64,000 nt of DNA from Cordia subcordata (GCA_028554755.1 JAPTOF010000004.1:3210501-3274500), one strand, 5' to 3'. Shown: positions 29,301 through 40,148, counted from the stretch's first letter. Translations and numbers: made by a program. The notes: generated by a model not told the origin, from the letters alone.

Positions 29301-30110
29301 TTTGGCTGGTTTCTAAATTTCCCAACTGCAAAACAAACTTTCAAATGGAGGGTTTTCTCCAAAATACCTGGCAGCCAATACAAGGGGCCAGAATTAGAAA
29401 TACAAACATAGCCTCTCGCGAAAAAAAGATCAACATTACCAAAGATAAGTAGTATCGTCAAAATTTACTATTATTACGAATTTAACCTCTGAAACCATAC
29501 CTATTCCTAAACAACTTATAAATCAACACATTCAAAATTAGCACTGAATTCAATTATATTAAACTTTAAAGCCAAAAAGTCACACCAACATGAAAAGATT
29601 ATTGCTTCGAATATCCTGTCAACACAGCATAGCTTACTTAGGGCTCATCTGGATTGATTTTTAAAGGAATCACTATTTTATATAACTTTTTAAAAATATT
29701 AGAAAATCAAATTTTGACTTCTGCAAAAAACTCAATTTGAGCTTTTTCAAGAGTTCAGATTTTCCTTAAAACCAATCCAAATACTTGCTGCAAAAAAAAA
29801 AAAAATTGTTTTTTTTCATAAAAAAGAAAATCAAATTCAAAGAGCCCTCAACGAAATTGTCTTCAGTCAATCTAGTCATTATCCAGAGCACTTTTGCAAG
29901 TAACAAGTGTATTTTTGCAACATCCCATATTTATATCAGCGTATTAGTTTTAAATAAGATGATCAAACAGCCAAAATCAAATAGCTCGAGCCACAAAACA
30001 AGCTAAACATGAAACAATCAGAGTGCTTACAGAGAGATTGACAGAGAGACAGCGAGAGATCGAGGCGGCGACAATGCTCTCAATGTGAGGCGAGTGTGTA
30101 GTGTGAGGGC
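29301..30110 (-). other. eEF2 5' UTR with leader intron
   Basis: On the minus strand a first non-coding exon reads through CTCTCGCTGTCTCTCTGTC to a donor (CTCTCT then GTAAGC, intron side starting at 30030). A TTTGCAG acceptor ends the intron at 29326, leaving 29301-29325 as leader in front of the ATG. The 705-bp leader intron is typical for highly expressed plant genes, where it often enhances expression. It has taken up a Tourist-like element. The upper edge near 30110 is an estimate of the transcription start. Confidence 0.65.
29641..29847. mobile_element. Tourist-like foldback MITE in the eEF2 leader intron
   Basis: The left end GGGCTCATCTGGATTGATTT and the reverse complement of the right end (GGGCTCTTTGAATTTGATTT) match at most positions. 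The left flank is TTA and the right is TCA, fitting a 3-bp TTA target duplication with one later change, as expected for PIF/Harbinger-derived MITEs. Related copies lie at 35300 and 39909. Confidence 0.7.
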
Positions 30111-30131
30111 TCCAAACGCTAATATAATGCC

Positions 30132-30250
30132 TAGGGTTTTTTTTTTTTTTAATATTGATTTGGGCCACTTTTCGAATGAAAAGCTTTTGATCGTATTGTC
30201 ATACACATTTGGGCTAATTTGCGAACTGGACCATGGGCCTCTCAAGCCCA
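30132..30250 (-). promoter_or_regulatory. eEF2 promoter: telo-box and site II cluster
   Basis: A telo-box (AAACCCTA on the minus strand) is at 30132-30139. Site II motifs TGGGCC/T, in either orientation, are at 30161-30166, 30210-30215, 30234-30239 and 30245-30250. The pairing of telo-box and site II elements is known from promoters of plant translation and ribosomal protein genes, bound by TCP factors at site II. Confidence 0.75.
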
Positions 30251-31094
30251 ACAGATGTATAAACTAGAAATAGTTGCAAAGTGCTTAGGCAATATTTTGG
30301 ATGCATTTTTGTTGATTTTACGTGAAATATGCAGTGTAATTTTCCTCGTAAAATTATCCTCTTTATGTTAAATAAGTACAATCCCAATTAATTAATAGAT
30401 GGTCATAGATTGCTTCTAAGTGTAGATGGAGTTATCGAATGATGATTTGTTATGGCCAAATGTTCTGGTATGGATTTATATTTTCTATCGTGAATATTGT
30501 TAGATTTTTTTATTGATATAAGCTATAAGTTGAGAAGCGCCATTACACCACACGTTTTATTGTCTAAAAGTAAATCTAACAGGATTCTGCCTAACATAAG
30601 TTCATAGTCATCCACAAAAGGAAAAGGAAAAAAAGTCATAGATCATAAATCAGCAAATATGTAAAACAATTAATGTTCAGAGAGTACTTTTTATTTGTCG
30701 AGCTTCTTTCTATTGTTTGGTGTTGATAATCACCATCTTCGATTAGTTTTCAAAGAGTAATCTTTCTTTACCTTCTTTTCTATAATTTGGTCTTGAAAAT
30801 CAGAGTTTCTAATAGTCATAGCTAATTAAAGTAGTAAAAATTTTAAGAGGATGGGAAAGCTTAGATGGAAGCTAATTAACTAACACAATAACAAGGAGTT
30901 TCCTATTATTCCCTGAGTTATGCTTTCGGAGCCACTCAAGAAAATCTAGTTAATACACTGGTAACTGATGAGCTTGAATTATATGATTTTCGGGGGGAAA
31001 AAAAAGTTCTTCTTCTAATAAATTTTTGAGGGTTAACAATTAAGATCTAAGTCGTTACAAGGTTGATTTTTTTCTCTTTTTTGGAGCATTACTA

Positions 31095-31505
31095 CTGAAG
31101 TTTGTTTAATCTTTTCCGTAACCTACATGGTTGGTCTATTATTTCTGAAAGCATTCGAATCATGATTTTTTTGTCTTTATTGTTTTTTTATTACTTTTTT
31201 TGTTAATCCCCCACCTCATGAGATTTGATTTCAAGCCTTGCTCTTAAGAAAGGTAATCTCAACCATTTAAATTATTTCCTGATCCCATTATTATTTTTTT
31301 ACTTAGGGACAAATTAGCAATTAAAAAGGTATTGAGCGCATCACGTCAATCTATACAGGCATGATTACATACACTAATGAAAAAACTTGAGTTTAGATAT
31401 ACTCTTTGTAATCTTCCACGACATATGGGAGATTTTTCTGTCAAATAAATTGTTGATATATATCTACATATATATGTGTGTGTATATATATATATATATA
31501 CATAA

Positions 31506-31559
<54 letters not shown>

Positions 31560-32270
31560 TGCTAAGTTTGAATTCATTTGTTTTCTGAAGAAAAACTTTT
31601 TTTTTCCTCCTATCATTCTTCTATATAAATCAAGAGCTAGCAATTTTTTTTAAAAAATCCGTACCCCATAAAATTTGAACCTAGAACTTAACTCCGACAA
31701 AGATAATCCCAACTACTAAAAATATTTCCTAATCCCAAGAGTTTGTAATGTTTGAGTCGGGATAACGTCAAAACTTCATATACATGACTTTTACCCTTTC
31801 CACTCATTTTTGTTTGAACTTTCTTACACTACGTGCATGGCTGCCTCTATCACTCTAAGAAGTATTATAGAATCATGACACTCTTCATCTTTTTTAATTT
31901 CTTTTTACCTTAGGGATAAATAAGCAATATAGAAGTAGATACACAGCATATTGTTTAGTCTGAATACTATCTTTAGGAACTTGGTTTTAAATATATTATT
32001 GTTAACTTCCATGACATATGTTGTAAGTTCTACATACAAATTGTTGATAGCCTTTTCATATTATTGAGTTTGAATTCCATGATTTTTTTGAAGACAGTAA
32101 TTTTCTACTAATTTTTAAGTCAAGTGATAGCAAGTTTGAGCTGTATGGATTTAAAATTTAATGTGATTTTAACTATTTCTGTTAAAGTTGTTTGAACCTT
32201 TGTAACCTGGTTGACATTTGTCGTTTTTGGATTAATTATACTGTCATGATTTTTTTAACATATAGCTAGC
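31095..32270. repeat. Degenerate tandem repeat, about three partial copies
   Basis: Blocks in the order GTTTGAA..., ACCTACATGG-like, AATCATGAT-like, ACTTAGGGA(C/T)AAAT and (C/A)GACATATG recur near 31100-31450 and 31808-32050. A shorter piece recurs near 32188-32260. Each longer unit is followed by AT-rich DNA. The units are well diverged, and their limits cannot be set by eye. Confidence 0.5.
31471..31560. repeat. Compound GT/TA/CT microsatellite
   Basis: Consecutive blocks of (GT)n/(TA)n at 31477-31501, (CT)n at 31508-31538 and (TA)n at 31539-31559. Confidence 0.9.
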
Positions 32271-33232
32271 ATCATTTCCCATTGAAACACAGTTTTGCTA
32301 ATATAAAAAGAAAGTTCGTTTATAAAAATTTTCATATACCAAAGACTTAGTGGTTTAGTTTATATTTTTCACATTTAGTGTGGGTGGTCCATGAATCAAT
32401 TTCCGTTAGATATATATTGTAATTGGCCTTTAGCCTCCCTTAAAATGAAAAAAAAATTATATGAAATTCACACAACTTAAACATAATCTGCATATATACG
32501 TTGCAATAGTTCGTGGTAGATTTGAAACTAGTACTTTTCACTTTTTTTGGTTAAAAATTAGAACCAAATTAGGCATGCTTAACCTAGAAAAAGAAACGGT
32601 GAATTGATAAATCATAGTACATGTTAATACATTAGTTTTCTCATTGTAAGAAATGATGTGCTAGCCAATTAAAATGGTAGATTGAACCATTGCTATCTAA
32701 CTCATATTAAAAAAATGACAAAAAATTTAATCTTTCAAGGTTCTTTGGACTTTAGAAAGACTCACAAATTATACAACAAGTTCCACTTATGGATTATATA
32801 TATAGATGTTATACATAATCTGGAAAAGAAAAACTAAACATCAGGTTGAATATATTTTCGTTTTGCTTTTAGGAAGACATTAATATGTTAGAAGATAAAA
32901 GACATAGTTTTTATCTTTTCTCTTACTTTATTATTTTAAAGTTGGAATGCCATAAATTTGTAATTTATTAACAAAAGACAATTTGGAAAGAATATTATAT
33001 ATACACTAAATTTTAAATTATATATATTAAAATTTATAAACACAATTCTTAGACGAAATTTTATTAAAATTTCAAGCCAATGATCATTATCACAACGATA
33101 ATCACTTGTAACGCGATAGCTAGGTCAAAAAAAAAAATCGATGCAATAAAAATAAGATTATATATTGACCAAAATGTAAGTTAGTACATCAATATTAACT
33201 AAAAGTGTGTGAATGATCAGTTTTAGGAAAAT

Positions 33233-33366
33233 AAAGCATATATATAAAGCATATATACAAAGCATATATATAAAGCATATATATAAAGCATGTATATTCA
33301 AAGCATACATATAAAGCATATATACAAAGCATATGTATATAAAGCATAGATATAAAGCATATATGT
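33233..33366. repeat. Minisatellite, ten copies of ~13 bp (AAAGCATATATAT)
   Basis: AAAGCAT is repeated ten times, each followed by a 6-8 bp A/T-rich spacer that varies slightly (ATATAT, ATATAC, GTATATTC, AGATAT). The repeat produces long chance frames on the minus strand made of Tyr, Met, Ile, Cys and Leu. Confidence 0.92.
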
Positions 33367-34002
33367 GTGCACACACACAAACATTGATAAATTTGCTGCT
33401 ATTATAAGCATTAACTCGTCTTTACTAGTTATTGGAAACAAAGTGCACTTATTGAAAGGACTTTTCCTTAGTCGCTTTTGGTCCGATATGATTAGTCTCA
33501 TGTCCAATATAGCTTGGAGACACTCTACCTCAAAGTGCAAAAAAAAAAAAAATTCATTTTTTCCTTTTTTTCCTCTATTTTTTTACACTATCCTTTTTCT
33601 TTAACAAAATATCCTTTCCAGCTTTCTATCAATTCTCCACACCAGCTCTTCGCCCCACCCCAACCCCACAACACACACTAAAAAACCTCAAAGTCAAATT
33701 GCAATCCTTCCCCAACCATTTGAGCAGGCCCACCAGTAGAACATAATATATATGGTTACAAATTCATGTAATCCCATTTCTTTTTTCCACACTAAATAAT
33801 TCCCATATTACAAGATTGCCAAAACTTCCCTAATATTATTCAGCTCCTGAGTCTTGGAGAGATAGATAAGCTAGCTAGACAAGATTATGAGGCAAGAGCG
33901 ATGACTTATAAGCCTAAACACACACGCACACACTCTCTCTTTCTCTCTCTCTCGGCATTAATTGCCTTTAATCATTGCCCCCACTTTAGCCTGTGTCCCA
34001 TC

Positions 34003-34009
34003 TATTTAA
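34003..34009 (+). promoter_or_regulatory. TATA box of the C2H2-EAR gene
   Basis: TATTTAA lies 151 bp upstream of the chosen ATG at 34160. Transcription should begin about 25-30 bp downstream, which places the in-frame ATG at 34013 outside the mRNA and decides the start. Confidence 0.6.
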
Positions 34010-34159
34010 GGCATGCACACCTCAGCCCCTGATCACCCCCATCAAACCCTCATAATCACCTTTCTCCTCTCTCGTTTCTCTTCTGTGTTTAATTTCATTT
34101 GCCTCTCTTTTTCTTCCTTTTTTTCCTGCTTTTTTTTTTTTTTGGTTGTGTCTTCAAAG

Positions 34160-34879
34160 ATGGACATGGGCAATGTTTCAAGCTCTGACAACGAGGAGCA
34201 AGAAACCAGCTTCCTACCTCAAAGGCCTCCCGCTGGAGTCCTCAAATTCAAATGCCTTCACTGCTCTTTGGCTTTTGCTTCTCGCAAAGAATACATCTTA
34301 CACACTGAAATTCATGCCCCGAATATTCAAAACAACTATGGTAACAATGCATGCAAAAGAACTGTGTCTCAAAGAGAAATGGCGGCCTTGCATAACAACA
34401 ACAACAACACCGCTAACTTATTACCCGTTGCTGTGGCGGCAGCCGCCATGGGACCACCACCACCGAGCGTGGTGGCGCCGCTGAATCAGCCGTCTTTGAA
34501 TCTCACTTTAGCCCCACCCTCCAGGCCACTCTCTTTGGCTCTTACCCTGGGCAGTACTGATGATGATGCACTTGTGCCTCCCCCACCAGGTTTCCCCATG
34601 CGCCACCCCATCCCCCAGAACATGAGGGAAGTTGATCACACCTTGTATGTCAAACGTTCCAGGAATGATCATGATGCAGTACATGTTGATGACAAGATGA
34701 TGGACGTTGGTGATGGTGCCAGCGGAGGAGCTGCAGGCGGCGGCAGCACCAGCAGTGGCGGGGATAGCGGTGGCAGCAGTGCTGCCGCCATCACCACCAC
34801 CACCACCAGCAGTGGTTGTGGTGGTACCATGAAGCCGTTTGCTTTGTTCGATCTGAACCTCCTCCCACCTGAAGAATGA
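34160..34879 (+). CDS. C2H2 zinc-finger protein with EAR repression motifs
   Basis: A single-exon frame of 239 residues from the ATG at 34160. The frame is open further up to 34013, but that ATG lies only 4 bp after the TATA box. One zinc finger is present: C32, C35, H48 and H52 (C-x2-C-x12-H-x3-H). It lacks the QALGGH helix usual in plant C2H2 factors and reads SRKEYILHTEIH instead. Downstream are LNLTLAPP (113-120) and LSLALTLG (124-131), both LxLxL EAR types, then poly-Gly/Ser and poly-Thr tracts. The protein ends with FDLNLLPPEE, a DLN-type EAR motif that recruits TOPLESS/SAP18 corepressors in known cases. It is most likely a nuclear repressor. I do not recognise a specific orthologue. 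Neighbouring satellite DNA starts 1.3 kb downstream. Confidence 0.82.
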   Translation: MDMGNVSSSDNEEQETSFLPQRPPAGVLKFKCLHCSLAFASRKEYILHTEIHAPNIQNNYGNNACKRTVSQREMAALHNNNNNTANLLPVAVAAAAMGPPPPSVVAPLNQPSLNLTLAPPSRPLSLALTLGSTDDDALVPPPPGFPMRHPIPQNMREVDHTLYVKRSRNDHDAVHVDDKMMDVGDGASGGAAGGGSTSSGGDSGGSSAAAITTTTTSSGCGGTMKPFALFDLNLLPPEE

Positions 34880-35299
34880 AGGTCAAATGTCTTGTTAGGG
34901 TTTTGCTTTCATGGGTGTGCCTTACTTTTTTGTTGCGTGTTTGTTATATGCGCATTTGAAATTTTAAGTTTGCAAACTATATAATTTTATATATTTTTCA
35001 AATTTAAAATTTCAAATAAACATGTAACAAACAAAACAGTTGTTGTCATTTTGTACTCTTTTCAATTTCCTTTCTTTTTTTTTTCCCTTTTTTCTGCGTT
35101 TCAATGTGTGGTAATGTTTGATCAATCATGTCATGAAGCTCTAATGAATTTCTTGTTATTTATCTATAAATTTTAGTCGTAGCACCATAAAAGATCTAAT
35201 GTTCATCAAATTCACTATTTTAGAGGTTGTTCTTTCTTCAATGGACTCTTAACTAAAATGGAAAAATAGGAATGAAAAAACTTTTCATTCCCTTCCTAA

Positions 35300-35526
35300 C
35301 GGTCCGTTTGGATTGATTTTTTTTAAAAGAGTTTTTTTTAACAACTTTTTTTTAGAACCTGAAAATTCTGACTTCTTAAAAAAACTGTATTTGAGTTTTT
35401 TTTTTTTTTTTTTCAGAATTTTAGCTTTTTATAGTAACTAAATCAAATAGTTATTGCAAATTTAATGTAATTTTTTCAAAAAAAAAAGTTTTTTTTTTTT
35501 TGAAAAAATGCCAATTCAAATAGGTC
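35300..35526. mobile_element. Tourist-like foldback MITE
   Basis: It starts CGGTCCGTTTGGATTGATTT and ends so that its reverse complement begins GACCTATTTGAATTGGCATT. TAA flanks both sides (35297-35299 and 35527-35529). The interior is nearly all A and T with inverted A/T tracts that could fold back. It belongs with the copies at 29641 and 39909. Confidence 0.72.
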
Positions 35527-36130
35527 TAAAAGAAGTGGGGTTTTTATCAAAAGTTTAGTGTGCAATTTGAATAAAATTATTTTTCTGTATCTATGAATTT
35601 GAAACCTTTCACAAAGTTATAGCGAGGAGATTAGGGAGATTAATATTGACCAATCTGCAGTTTCAAAATGAATGAATTAGAAGAGTGTATGTGTACAAGG
35701 ATAATCAATTAGGTTTGTTTCGGATTAGGTTTATCATCTTCTGTTTCATTTGTTTCTTCTTTATATATTAAATGTTTGGTTTGCTTTTTCGAGTACATGA
35801 TAACTGCAGACTATCCAGAGATGCAAGATTTTGTCTCTATCCTCAATTTGTAACAGTAAAAGATGACGAAAAGCACTTATAAAAAAGATGTACGACTTTT
35901 TCAAATGGTTCCGAAAGAAAGGAGAAAAAGCTAATCAAAAGATTAGTCTCATTTTGCAGATGTGAAGAAAAAGTGATCTGAATGAAGATGGATTATTGGA
36001 TGATGGTGAAATTTGATGATGGATACAAAATAAGGTGTTGACATTGAATTCTATATATGAAGCCATGAACTATGTAATATTACATGAATATAATCTCTTG
36101 AGATGTACAAAATTCAACTTAGAAATATTA

Positions 36131-36168
<38 letters not shown>

Positions 36169-36223
36169 AGAAAATTAAAAGATCTTTAATAGGAAAACAT
36201 AACTAGTAAAGCACTTGCAATTC

Positions 36224-36990
36224 TGCATTTTGAGGTCTGCCATCGAATATAAGATACAAGCTTTAATTAATAATCAAGCATGAACTTAAGTAATCGTGGT
36301 ATGCAACAAAAATAACTTTTATAAATCGGGAGTTAGATGATAGGGCAACACCATCAAATGCAAGATACGGACTTTGATAACTAATTAAGTGCGGACTTAA
36401 GTAATCATCTATGCGACAAATATTAACTTTTATAAGCCGGAAGTTAACCGATCATCATATACGACAACGCTGCTAAATATAAGATCCAAACTTTAACGGA
36501 TAACCAAGTGCGGCCTTAAGTAATCGCGTATGCGACAGAAATTAACTTTATAAGCTAGAAGTTCACCAATCATCGTATACGACAAAACCGTTAAATATAA
36601 GATCCAAACTTTAACTGATAACTAATTACGGAGTTAAGTGATCGCGATATGTGACAAAAATTAACTTTATAAGCCGGAAGTTAACTAATCATCATATACG
36701 ACAACATCGTTAAATATAAGATTCAAACTTTAACTGATAACCAAATGCAGAGTTAAGTGATCACCGTATGCAACAAAAATTAACTTTATACACCAGAAGT
36801 TAACTAATCATCGACAACATCATTAGATATAAGATCCAAACTTTAGTTGATAACCAAGCGAGGATTTAAGTAATCACCATATGCCACAGAAGTTAACTTT
36901 ATACGCGGGAAGTTAACTAATCATTGTATACAACAAAACCGTTAAGATTCAAACTTTAATTGATAACAAAAATTAACTTTTTTAAAGAAA
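36224..36990. repeat. Satellite array A, ~118-bp unit, about 6.3 copies
   Basis: The marker AAGAT(A/C)CAAACTTTAA recurs at 36251, 36362, 36481, 36599, 36719 and 36831, with a truncated copy near 36945, so the period is 111-120 bp. Each unit also holds ACTTAAGTAATC, TATGCGACA, ATTAACTTTATAAGC, GGAAGTTAAC and ATACGACAAC. Divergence between units is moderate. The same family occurs at 41205-41580 and 43217-44530. Confidence 0.93.
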
Positions 36991-37310
36991 AAATAGAAAT
37001 CATGGTGTAAAGTATCATGTATACTATGCGAAGTTGACGTTTTAAAATTTAAAATTTTCAAATTAAAAAAAAAATAATAACAATAATAAATTATGGTTAC
37101 ATACAGCAGTTGAACAGCAAAGATCAAAATAACCTCCAGAAAACAGAGAAAAATTGATGCAATATGACAAATCTCGCTGTGCTTACTGCCTTCTATTGAA
37201 TCAGTTATACTTCTTTACCCTCAGTTTGAGAAATTCAGAATCAAATAATAGACTTCTAATTTATTTCTTAATATGCCAGGTTTTTGAAATTTGGAAAAAT
37301 TAAAGTAGAA
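36991..37310. repeat. Flanking tail of satellite array A (copy 1)
   Basis: This stretch follows the last satellite unit and is repeated at 44531-44850 in the same orientation. Shared landmarks are GCGAAGTTGA(C/T)GTTTTAAAAT, ATCAAAATAACCTCCAGAAAAC, ATTGAATCAGTT and TTTACCCTCAGTTT. Confidence 0.85.
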
Positions 37311-38461
37311 GCAAATTGTGTTCATATATATGCCATAGCAAAGGAAAAAGAAAACAACCAAACAAGCTTGCAAAAGGTGAAATATCCTCAGCCAGGGATA
37401 TATATGCCGAGGTCTGTTATCTTCTGCGTCATTTGTTTCTTAAGTTTTCCTACTGTGGCGTCGTTAATCACAAAATTATATGACAAATTTCCTAGCAAGT
37501 ACTCACTCAAACGATGTATTGGCTGGCAAGAAACTGTGAGTGAAAAATGATTCTAAATTAAGACTAGAGAGTTACCTACTAGTTTTGTAGTTTAATGATA
37601 TATTGCTTGTTTTATGTGCAAAAAGTCTGGAGATTAATTTTCGTTACATACATTACATGATACATTACATGACCGGAGAGTTGACACGTCGTTAAATGGT
37701 GTAGACAAAGTTGGTCCGAATGATGAATGCATCATGGTTTTAATTAAACGTATACTTTGTCTTTTGTCACCCGCAGCTTTTGGCCGATTGTTTTGATTAA
37801 TTGTCTTCTTCTTTCTCACTATCACTCCCCATAAAACACACACATACACTCTCTGATTATGCCAACGCTTTTAACCCTCCACCGCTTCAGCTTCTTCCTC
37901 TTCTCTGTCGACGTACGTCACCATGTTCAAGAAATAGATGAAGATAACACATTGAAGAAAACTATACCCTAATTGTTATTTGCCCTATAATCTTCTGCTT
38001 TTCACCATTTTCTGTATGTAAAATAATTCAACCAAGTTGTACGTTAATGGAGGAGCAAAAAGAAAAGAGAGAGAGACAAATTTAAAGAAGGATTTTAGAC
38101 CTTTACACACACGCACACGAAAAGGAAAAAAGAGAAGCCATAAGCATTCATGCATGGCTGCTTTTTTGTATTGATCAAGTTAAAGACGAACAGCAACTTA
38201 ATAAAAACACATATTAGTACTAGACAATTACATGCACTGATGAAAAAGATGAAGATACAAGGACAAGGATTAGTAAATTACATCAAGATTTAAAGCCCCT
38301 AATTCTCATAGCCCTCGATCTTTTAAATACTCTAAACCATTTTTCTCTGCAGCCTTGATTAAAAACAAGAAAATGTAAATGGTAAACAGAAACACAGACT
38401 CACACACACACACAAAGTTTTTTTTTTTTTTGTGCGTGAGTAAGATCATACATAGAGGACC

Positions 38462-38465
<4 letters not shown>

Positions 38466-38500
<35 letters not shown>
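38466..38500. repeat. (AT)n microsatellite
   Basis: About 17 TA units end 7 bp downstream of the stop codon of the gene at 38507-38968, within its probable 3' UTR. Confidence 0.9.
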
Positions 38501-38501
<1 letters not shown>

Positions 38502-38506
38502 CTAGT

Positions 38507-38968
38507 TTAGTTGATTGGAAACAACTGCATCAAGAAGGGCTCAACGGGTTCATCACCACCACCCATGTTCATGTTCTCAGCCGCCGCAGCTTCAACTTCA
38601 ACGCCATTCCCAAGTTTGAGATCAAATTCAAACACGGTGGCGGAGGCCGCAATTTCCTTGCCTTTAGCCGCTGCCGTGGCTGCCATTTCCGCAGGCATTG
38701 GCGGTGGAGCCAGCGTTAACTCAAGAGGGTCAGGGAAAAGATTCAACGTCGTTGGCGCCATCAAAGAAGGCCCTTCACCACCACATGCAGATGTTTTGTG
38801 ACCTCCATTAACGTTCCTCATGGCGAGCTTCATCTTGATGCGATTCTTGCAGAGCTCTCTGCGCAGCTTCTTCTGGGCAGAAGTCGTGCGAACCCAGCTG
38901 AAACTTTCAACACTCGTCGTTGATTTCTTGGCGACTTTCTTCTTGTTCTTCTCTTTGGTGCCCTCCAT
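38507..38968 (-). CDS. Small unrecognised plant protein with an LxLxL (EAR-like) motif
   Basis: A single-exon frame of 153 residues from the ATG at 38968. The frame stays open to 39073, but a TATA-like site at 39037-39046 argues for the inner start. The N-terminus is strongly basic (KEKNKKKVAKK), followed by VESFSWVRTTSAQKKLRREL and a second basic stretch (CKNRIKMKLAMR), which could bind nucleic acid or act as a nuclear localisation signal. LNLFPDPLELTLAPPPMP at 75-92 contains LELTL, an EAR-type LxLxL. The rest is Ala-rich with FEFDLKLG, and the end is FLMQLFPIN. I do not recognise the family. A role as a small nuclear repressor or adaptor is a guess from the motif. It faces the C2H2-EAR gene across the satellite region and shares its LTLAPP motif. 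Confidence 0.7.
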   Translation of the reverse strand: MEGTKEKNKKKVAKKSTTSVESFSWVRTTSAQKKLRRELCKNRIKMKLAMRNVNGGHKTSACGGEGPSLMAPTTLNLFPDPLELTLAPPPMPAEMAATAAAKGKEIAASATVFEFDLKLGNGVEVEAAAAENMNMGGGDEPVEPFLMQLFPIN

Positions 38969-39036
38969 TTTTTTTTTCCCTCCACACGTGAAATTATGAT
39001 TAGATTGGTTTTCGAGTTCTCTAATTTGCAGAGACG

Positions 39037-39046
39037 AAATATAAAG
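39037..39046 (-). promoter_or_regulatory. TATA-like box of the 38507-38968 gene
   Basis: The minus strand reads CTTTATATTT about 70 bp upstream of the chosen ATG. The resulting leader would hold CACGTG (a G-box core) near 38984, within the transcribed part. Confidence 0.45.
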
Positions 39047-39908
39047 AGAAGGCAAAGCTGGGGTTACAAACACCCACCACGCCTACGTACGTCACAATCT
39101 TGAATGTATTTTGTCGGGTTTAGAGTATTGTGTTGAGACTTTTTTTATCTTTGCTACACCAGATCAACTACACGTCAGTGCACAAAGTCAATAACTTTAT
39201 TGCAAAAGCTCCGGAAAGTGATTTGTGAATTCAGTGCTCGCTAATTATATAATTACTTTATCATTCTACCATTATAATAGAAACTGGCTTGGCAAAGATT
39301 TAAAATTGACCAAAAACCTAATAATCAATTTATATGTTTCTCCCCCTTTAACATGAGTGTTATTAAGATCAATTCATTTTATTGTATGTAATCAGCCTTT
39401 GACATTCTTAAATAAAAAAAAAAAAAGAAAGAGATTTAAAATTGGATAAATTGTTATCAACTCCATGTAATCTTTTAAGAGTGTGTCTTAGTTCTTTGTA
39501 TATATAGTGTAAAAATCTCCTCATAATCGTTTTATGGTCTCTAGTCACTGAAAATAAGTACACGCCCCCTTTTCATCCAAAAAATCTTCCTTTTGACATA
39601 TTATCTACGTATCGGTCCTAGAACTATAAAGGTTATGATGTACTTTTAGAAAATACTTTTAAAGGACTATAAGTGGGTTTGATGCACTTTTAAAGCACCA
39701 TAGGACATGCACTTACTTTCAATTGACAATTTATTAAAAATGATATTTTTCAATACAAAGGGATGTATGCTTATGTTTAGTGACTATAAGTAGAGGATGA
39801 GAGGGGGGGAGGGGGGTTGGGGAGGTGGGCTTATTATAAGGAGATTTGATGCACTTTTATAGGACCACAAAAGCACTAGTAGCTATTTTCTTTTTGAATT
39901 TTGGATTA

Positions 39909-40148
39909 GAACTTGTTTGGATTGGCCTTTTTTAAGGAAAAAAGTATTTTTTTAATACTTTTTTCCGTAAAAAAGTTACATAAAATTTATAATAATTATT
40001 TGATTTGCCTTCCAAAAAAGCTTGAAACTCTGAAAAAGGCTCAAATACATCTTTTTTAGAAGCTAGAATTTTTAGCTTTTAAAAAAAAATTATTTTTTTA
40101 AAAGTTGTTAAAAAAAAGCTTTTAAAAAAAGTCAATTCAAATGGGCCC
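39909..40148. mobile_element. Tourist-like foldback MITE
   Basis: It starts GAACTTGTTTGGATTGG and the reverse complement of its end is GGGCCCATTTGAATTGA. TTA flanks both sides (39906-39908 and 40149-40151). The 240-bp interior holds opposed A and T tracts and CAAAAAAGCTT-like repeats able to fold. Same family as 29641 and 35300. Confidence 0.78.

Larger units (their letters stand above)
30251..34002. other. Intergenic, repeat-bearing, upstream of the zinc-finger gene
   Basis: No gene was recognised in about 3.7 kb. It contains a degenerate tandem repeat near 31.1-32.3 kb, TA/CT microsatellites and a 13-bp minisatellite, each listed. The last 400 bp before the TATA box at 34003 include AC and CT repeats at 33921-33953 and probably form the proximal promoter of the C2H2 gene. 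Confidence 0.5.
34880..38506. other. Intergenic, repeat-rich
   Basis: Holds the 3' UTR of the C2H2 gene (to about 35150), a MITE (35300), an AT microsatellite (36138-36166), the 118-bp satellite array (36224-36990), its flanking tail (36991-37310), and 1.2 kb of unremarkable AT-rich DNA up to the convergent gene at 38507. No further gene was recognised. Confidence 0.55.

Noticed and set aside
33158..33540. Overlapping minus-strand frames rich in Tyr, Met, Cys and Ile that resemble membrane proteins
   Set aside because: They are translations of the 13-bp minisatellite and have no start or codon bias of a real gene.
34013..34159. N-terminal extension of the C2H2 protein (49 more residues, hydrophobic, from the ATG at 34013)
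   Set aside because: The ATG is four bases after the TATA box and so upstream of the expected transcription start. The extension is Phe/Ser-rich and comes from a CT-rich leader; it might look like a signal peptide, but a nuclear zinc-finger protein would not have one.
38969..39073. Upstream in-frame extension of the 153-residue protein
   Set aside because: It overlaps the TATA-like box at 39037-39046 and reads like leader sequence.
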